From contig DUEV01000004.1 of assembly GCA_011170375.1 (NCBI GenBank), forward strand, positions 222,974-286,973: a stretch of DNA of 64,000 bases, read 5' to 3'. Shown one piece after another: positions 62,099 to 64,000 of the stretch. The position numbers and the translations under genes were made by a program. The notes beneath the pieces were generated by a model. That model was given only the letters and a program-made list of their open reading frames with translations, had not been told where the DNA came from and made no database searches. Positions within the stretch are counted from its first letter, which is position 1; every line of letters begins with the position of its first letter. This DNA comes from Dehalococcoidia bacterium (GTDB lineage: Bacteria; Chloroflexota; Dehalococcoidia; Dehalococcoidales; Fen-1064).

Positions 62099-62274
62099 CT
62101 GAAATTCTATGACGGTCTGACGCACCAGGCGATTTTCTCTCTACCCAAACACCTCAGAAACGAACTGGCAAAGCCGGACCAGGCTGATAACCGACGGTTC
62201 CCCTTTGTTTATGTACCAGAGCTAGCCGCAGCTCATCACTGTGGACCTGTCTCACCTGATCTCAGTCTGTTGCG
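62099..62274 (+). pseudogene. Duplicated, decayed speE 3' end
   Basis: Diverged copy of 61355-61529 with a frame-shifting extra base near 62183. There is no start codon or upstream speE part, so it is a remnant and not a gene. It begins six bases after the stop of the histidine-phosphatase-like gene. Confidence 0.85.
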
Positions 62275-62312
62275 ACCTGCTTAATTCTTAATTCGTGTTA
62301 TAATTAACCGCT

Positions 62313-62924
62313 ATGAAGAATGTTTATGTTGTTAGACATACCGAAGCCACTCATCATGTCCAGGGTCTGGTTGGAGGATGGTATGACACTTCTCTTACGG
62401 AGAATGGTAGAAATCAGGCCAGGAAAACGGCATTAGCTCTTTACAGTGAGATAGGAGAGCAAAACATACCCATATATTCATCCGACCTGAAAAGGTGTGT
62501 AGAAACGGCTGAAGTTATCGCCGAGGTATTTAACAGCACAGTAATTCCTGATAGAAACCTGAGAGAAATGAGCTGGGGAGATGCCGAAGGAAAGAATCAA
62601 GAATGGTGGGATAAGAACATTACTCCCAGACCAGCCGATGGTAATAGATTAGACCACCAGATTTTCAGAAACGCTGAATCCAGAAGAGATGTCGGAACAC
62701 GTATACAGAGCTCTGTTGATAGAATTGCGAGTAGACCAGACAATAATATAATAATCGTAACTCATGGATTCGCCCTGACGTTTGTCTTTATGGCATGGCT
62801 CAGAATTCCGGTAGAGAACATGGATTATTGTACTTTCAGTACTAAACCCAGAGGAGTAACACTTCTGCATGAGGATGACTTCTTCGAAAACAGATTCGTA
62901 ATGTATATCAATAAACCGGATTAA
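62313..62924 (+). CDS. Histidine phosphatase family protein (RHT type)
   Basis: 203 residues. VVRHTEATHHV start with the phospho-accepting His, DLKRCVETAEVIA, Glu in LREMSWGDAEG and the second His in VTHGFALTF. It is complete, unlike its neighbour, and differs in sequence, so it is not a recent copy. Probably a small-molecule phosphatase or mutase; substrate unknown. Weak ribosome site. Confidence 0.85.
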   Translation: MKNVYVVRHTEATHHVQGLVGGWYDTSLTENGRNQARKTALALYSEIGEQNIPIYSSDLKRCVETAEVIAEVFNSTVIPDRNLREMSWGDAEGKNQEWWDKNITPRPADGNRLDHQIFRNAESRRDVGTRIQSSVDRIASRPDNNIIIVTHGFALTFVFMAWLRIPVENMDYCTFSTKPRGVTLLHEDDFFENRFVMYINKPD

Positions 62925-63072
62925 AAATAATAACTAGAAGCAAATACTAGATATCCAGGCGACCATTTCGCAACAGACTATTGTTGCCCCCGTTCATTAA
63001 TCCTCTACTAATTTCTTTCACCATCAGTTAAGATAGATTGTAGCAGTCACCTGAAAGGAGCCTGATTTACCC

Positions 63073-63978
63073 GTGATATGGATACCGATTGCTATCACCG
63101 CCGCGGCGATTACGGCGATAGTCTCAATACTGGATAGCCACCTTATCTCGAAACGGTTCCCCAGCTTCATGGCATTTCTTGCCCCGGCTGGCGTCATTCA
63201 TTTTGTGGTCGGGCTGGTTGTTCTGGGCATCAATCCATTGCCCGAAGGAACCGACACGCTGGTTTGGTTAGTCGCTTTTTCCTCCGCCGTCGTCCGGGTG
63301 GCGGGGGTACTACTGATGCTGAGAACAATGCGCTTCGAAGAGGTATCCCGCATCATGCCAGTGGTCAATACCTTCCCTATCTTTGTTGCTCTCTTAGCAG
63401 TACCTGTACTGGACGAGGTCCTGGGATGGGTGGAGTGGCTGGCAATTATCATCACTGTCTCCGGGGCAGTCCTCATCTCAGCCAACTGGGACTCCGAGCG
63501 AAAGGGAGTGCAGCTTCGTAGGTCATTCGCCACCTTAATGGTCTCCAGCATCCTCCTTGGGGCCGCCAATATCGGCAGCAAGTATGCCCTCGACCATATC
63601 TCTTTCTGGAATATGTACGGTATCAATGCCGCCTGTCTGGGGGCAATCTTCCTCATGTTTTCCCTGCGTCCCTCTGTTGTTGGAGAAATCAAGCAGATGA
63701 AGCAGCGAAACACGGCACTGGGACTGACCGCTCTCAATGAGACCATCGCTATGGCAGGCTTCATTATGTCATTCTGGGCAATAGAGCAAGGACCGGTATC
63801 AATGGTATCGACCATCATCGGTACCCGGCCTGCCTTCGTTTTTGTATACGCCCTGCTACTGAGCTTTTTCTTTCCAACGGTACTCAATGAAAGGCTCAGT
63901 CGTGGCGTTATAATAACCAAGATTATATCTATCGGCCTCGTCATTGGCGGGGTGGCGCTGCTGACGCTGGGAGGCTGA
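63073..63978 (+). CDS. DMT/EamA-type membrane transporter
   Basis: 301 residues, ten predicted helices as two EamA repeats (first repeat to about 150, second from FATLMVSSILLGAANIGSKY). Starts at a GTG 13 bases after AAAGGAG. Family members export amino acids, nucleotide sugars or metabolites; substrate not assigned. Stands at the window's right edge with 22 bases after its stop. Confidence 0.85.
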   Translation: MIWIPIAITAAAITAIVSILDSHLISKRFPSFMAFLAPAGVIHFVVGLVVLGINPLPEGTDTLVWLVAFSSAVVRVAGVLLMLRTMRFEEVSRIMPVVNTFPIFVALLAVPVLDEVLGWVEWLAIIITVSGAVLISANWDSERKGVQLRRSFATLMVSSILLGAANIGSKYALDHISFWNMYGINAACLGAIFLMFSLRPSVVGEIKQMKQRNTALGLTALNETIAMAGFIMSFWAIEQGPVSMVSTIIGTRPAFVFVYALLLSFFFPTVLNERLSRGVIITKIISIGLVIGGVALLTLGG

Positions 63979-64000
63979 AAGCAAAACAAATGGCGGGCAC

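Overview
The window looks like chromosomal DNA of an uncultured anaerobic bacterium, most likely Chloroflexota of the Dehalococcoidia type. This is inferred from gene style: many CaiB-type CoA transferases, a B12-dependent acyl-CoA mutase, soluble iron-sulfur redox modules, stand-alone AICAR transformylase, abundant zinc-ribbon proteins and no outer-membrane genes. No phylogenetic marker such as rRNA is present. There is one tRNA (Val-GAC), no CRISPR array and no intact insertion sequence.

Region 1 (1-6.6 kb, minus strand) is a hydrogen or redox sensing unit. It holds a short sigma-54 factor, a histidine kinase fused to an [FeFe]-hydrogenase-like domain and an NtrC-type activator, closed by a terminator. 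Right behind the terminator is a well-formed -24/-12 (sigma-54) promoter. It drives a response regulator with two four-cysteine motifs, then the NuoE- and NuoF-like subunits of an NAD-linked hydrogenase or related complex that runs off the window.

Region 2 (6.9-16.8 kb) handles acyl-CoA. The plus strand carries a split B12 mutase with a CoA transferase between its two subunits. The minus strand carries a second CoA transferase, a crotonase, a radical SAM/PDZ protein, the MeaB chaperone and an MmgE/PrpD protein.

Region 3 (16.9-27.2 kb) starts with two decayed zinc-ribbon genes. A nine-gene plus-strand operon for sugar-acid or inositol-like breakdown follows (dehydrogenase, RraA-like, HpaI aldolase, GH4, class I aldolase, PPi-type phosphofructokinase, IolB-like, Hyi-like, GarR-like). 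It ends in a broken glycerate kinase gene.

Region 4 (27.4-34.3 kb, minus) has two CoA transferases and a cytoplasmic molybdopterin enzyme. Its partner subunit is a DmsB-like ferredoxin interrupted by a GltD-like NAD(P)H module.

Region 5 (34.4-35.9 kb) holds remnants of an Rhs toxin/immunity locus beside tRNA-Val.

Region 6 (36-56 kb) is mostly housekeeping: biotin uptake, riboflavin synthesis (ribD-ribE-ribBA-ribH), signal peptidase, pyrE, two acyl-CoA dehydrogenases, threonine synthase, folE, two tiny desulforedoxin-like proteins and a pyrimidine operon (pyrR-pyrB-pyrC-pyrK) with an AICAR transformylase. PyrB carries a fused PyrI-type zinc domain.

Region 7 (56-64 kb) has small membrane and stress proteins, two secreted lipoproteins (one with 31 consecutive glutamates), speD-speE, two histidine-phosphatase-fold genes (one lacking its catalytic histidine and lying between duplicated speE tails) and a DMT-type transporter.
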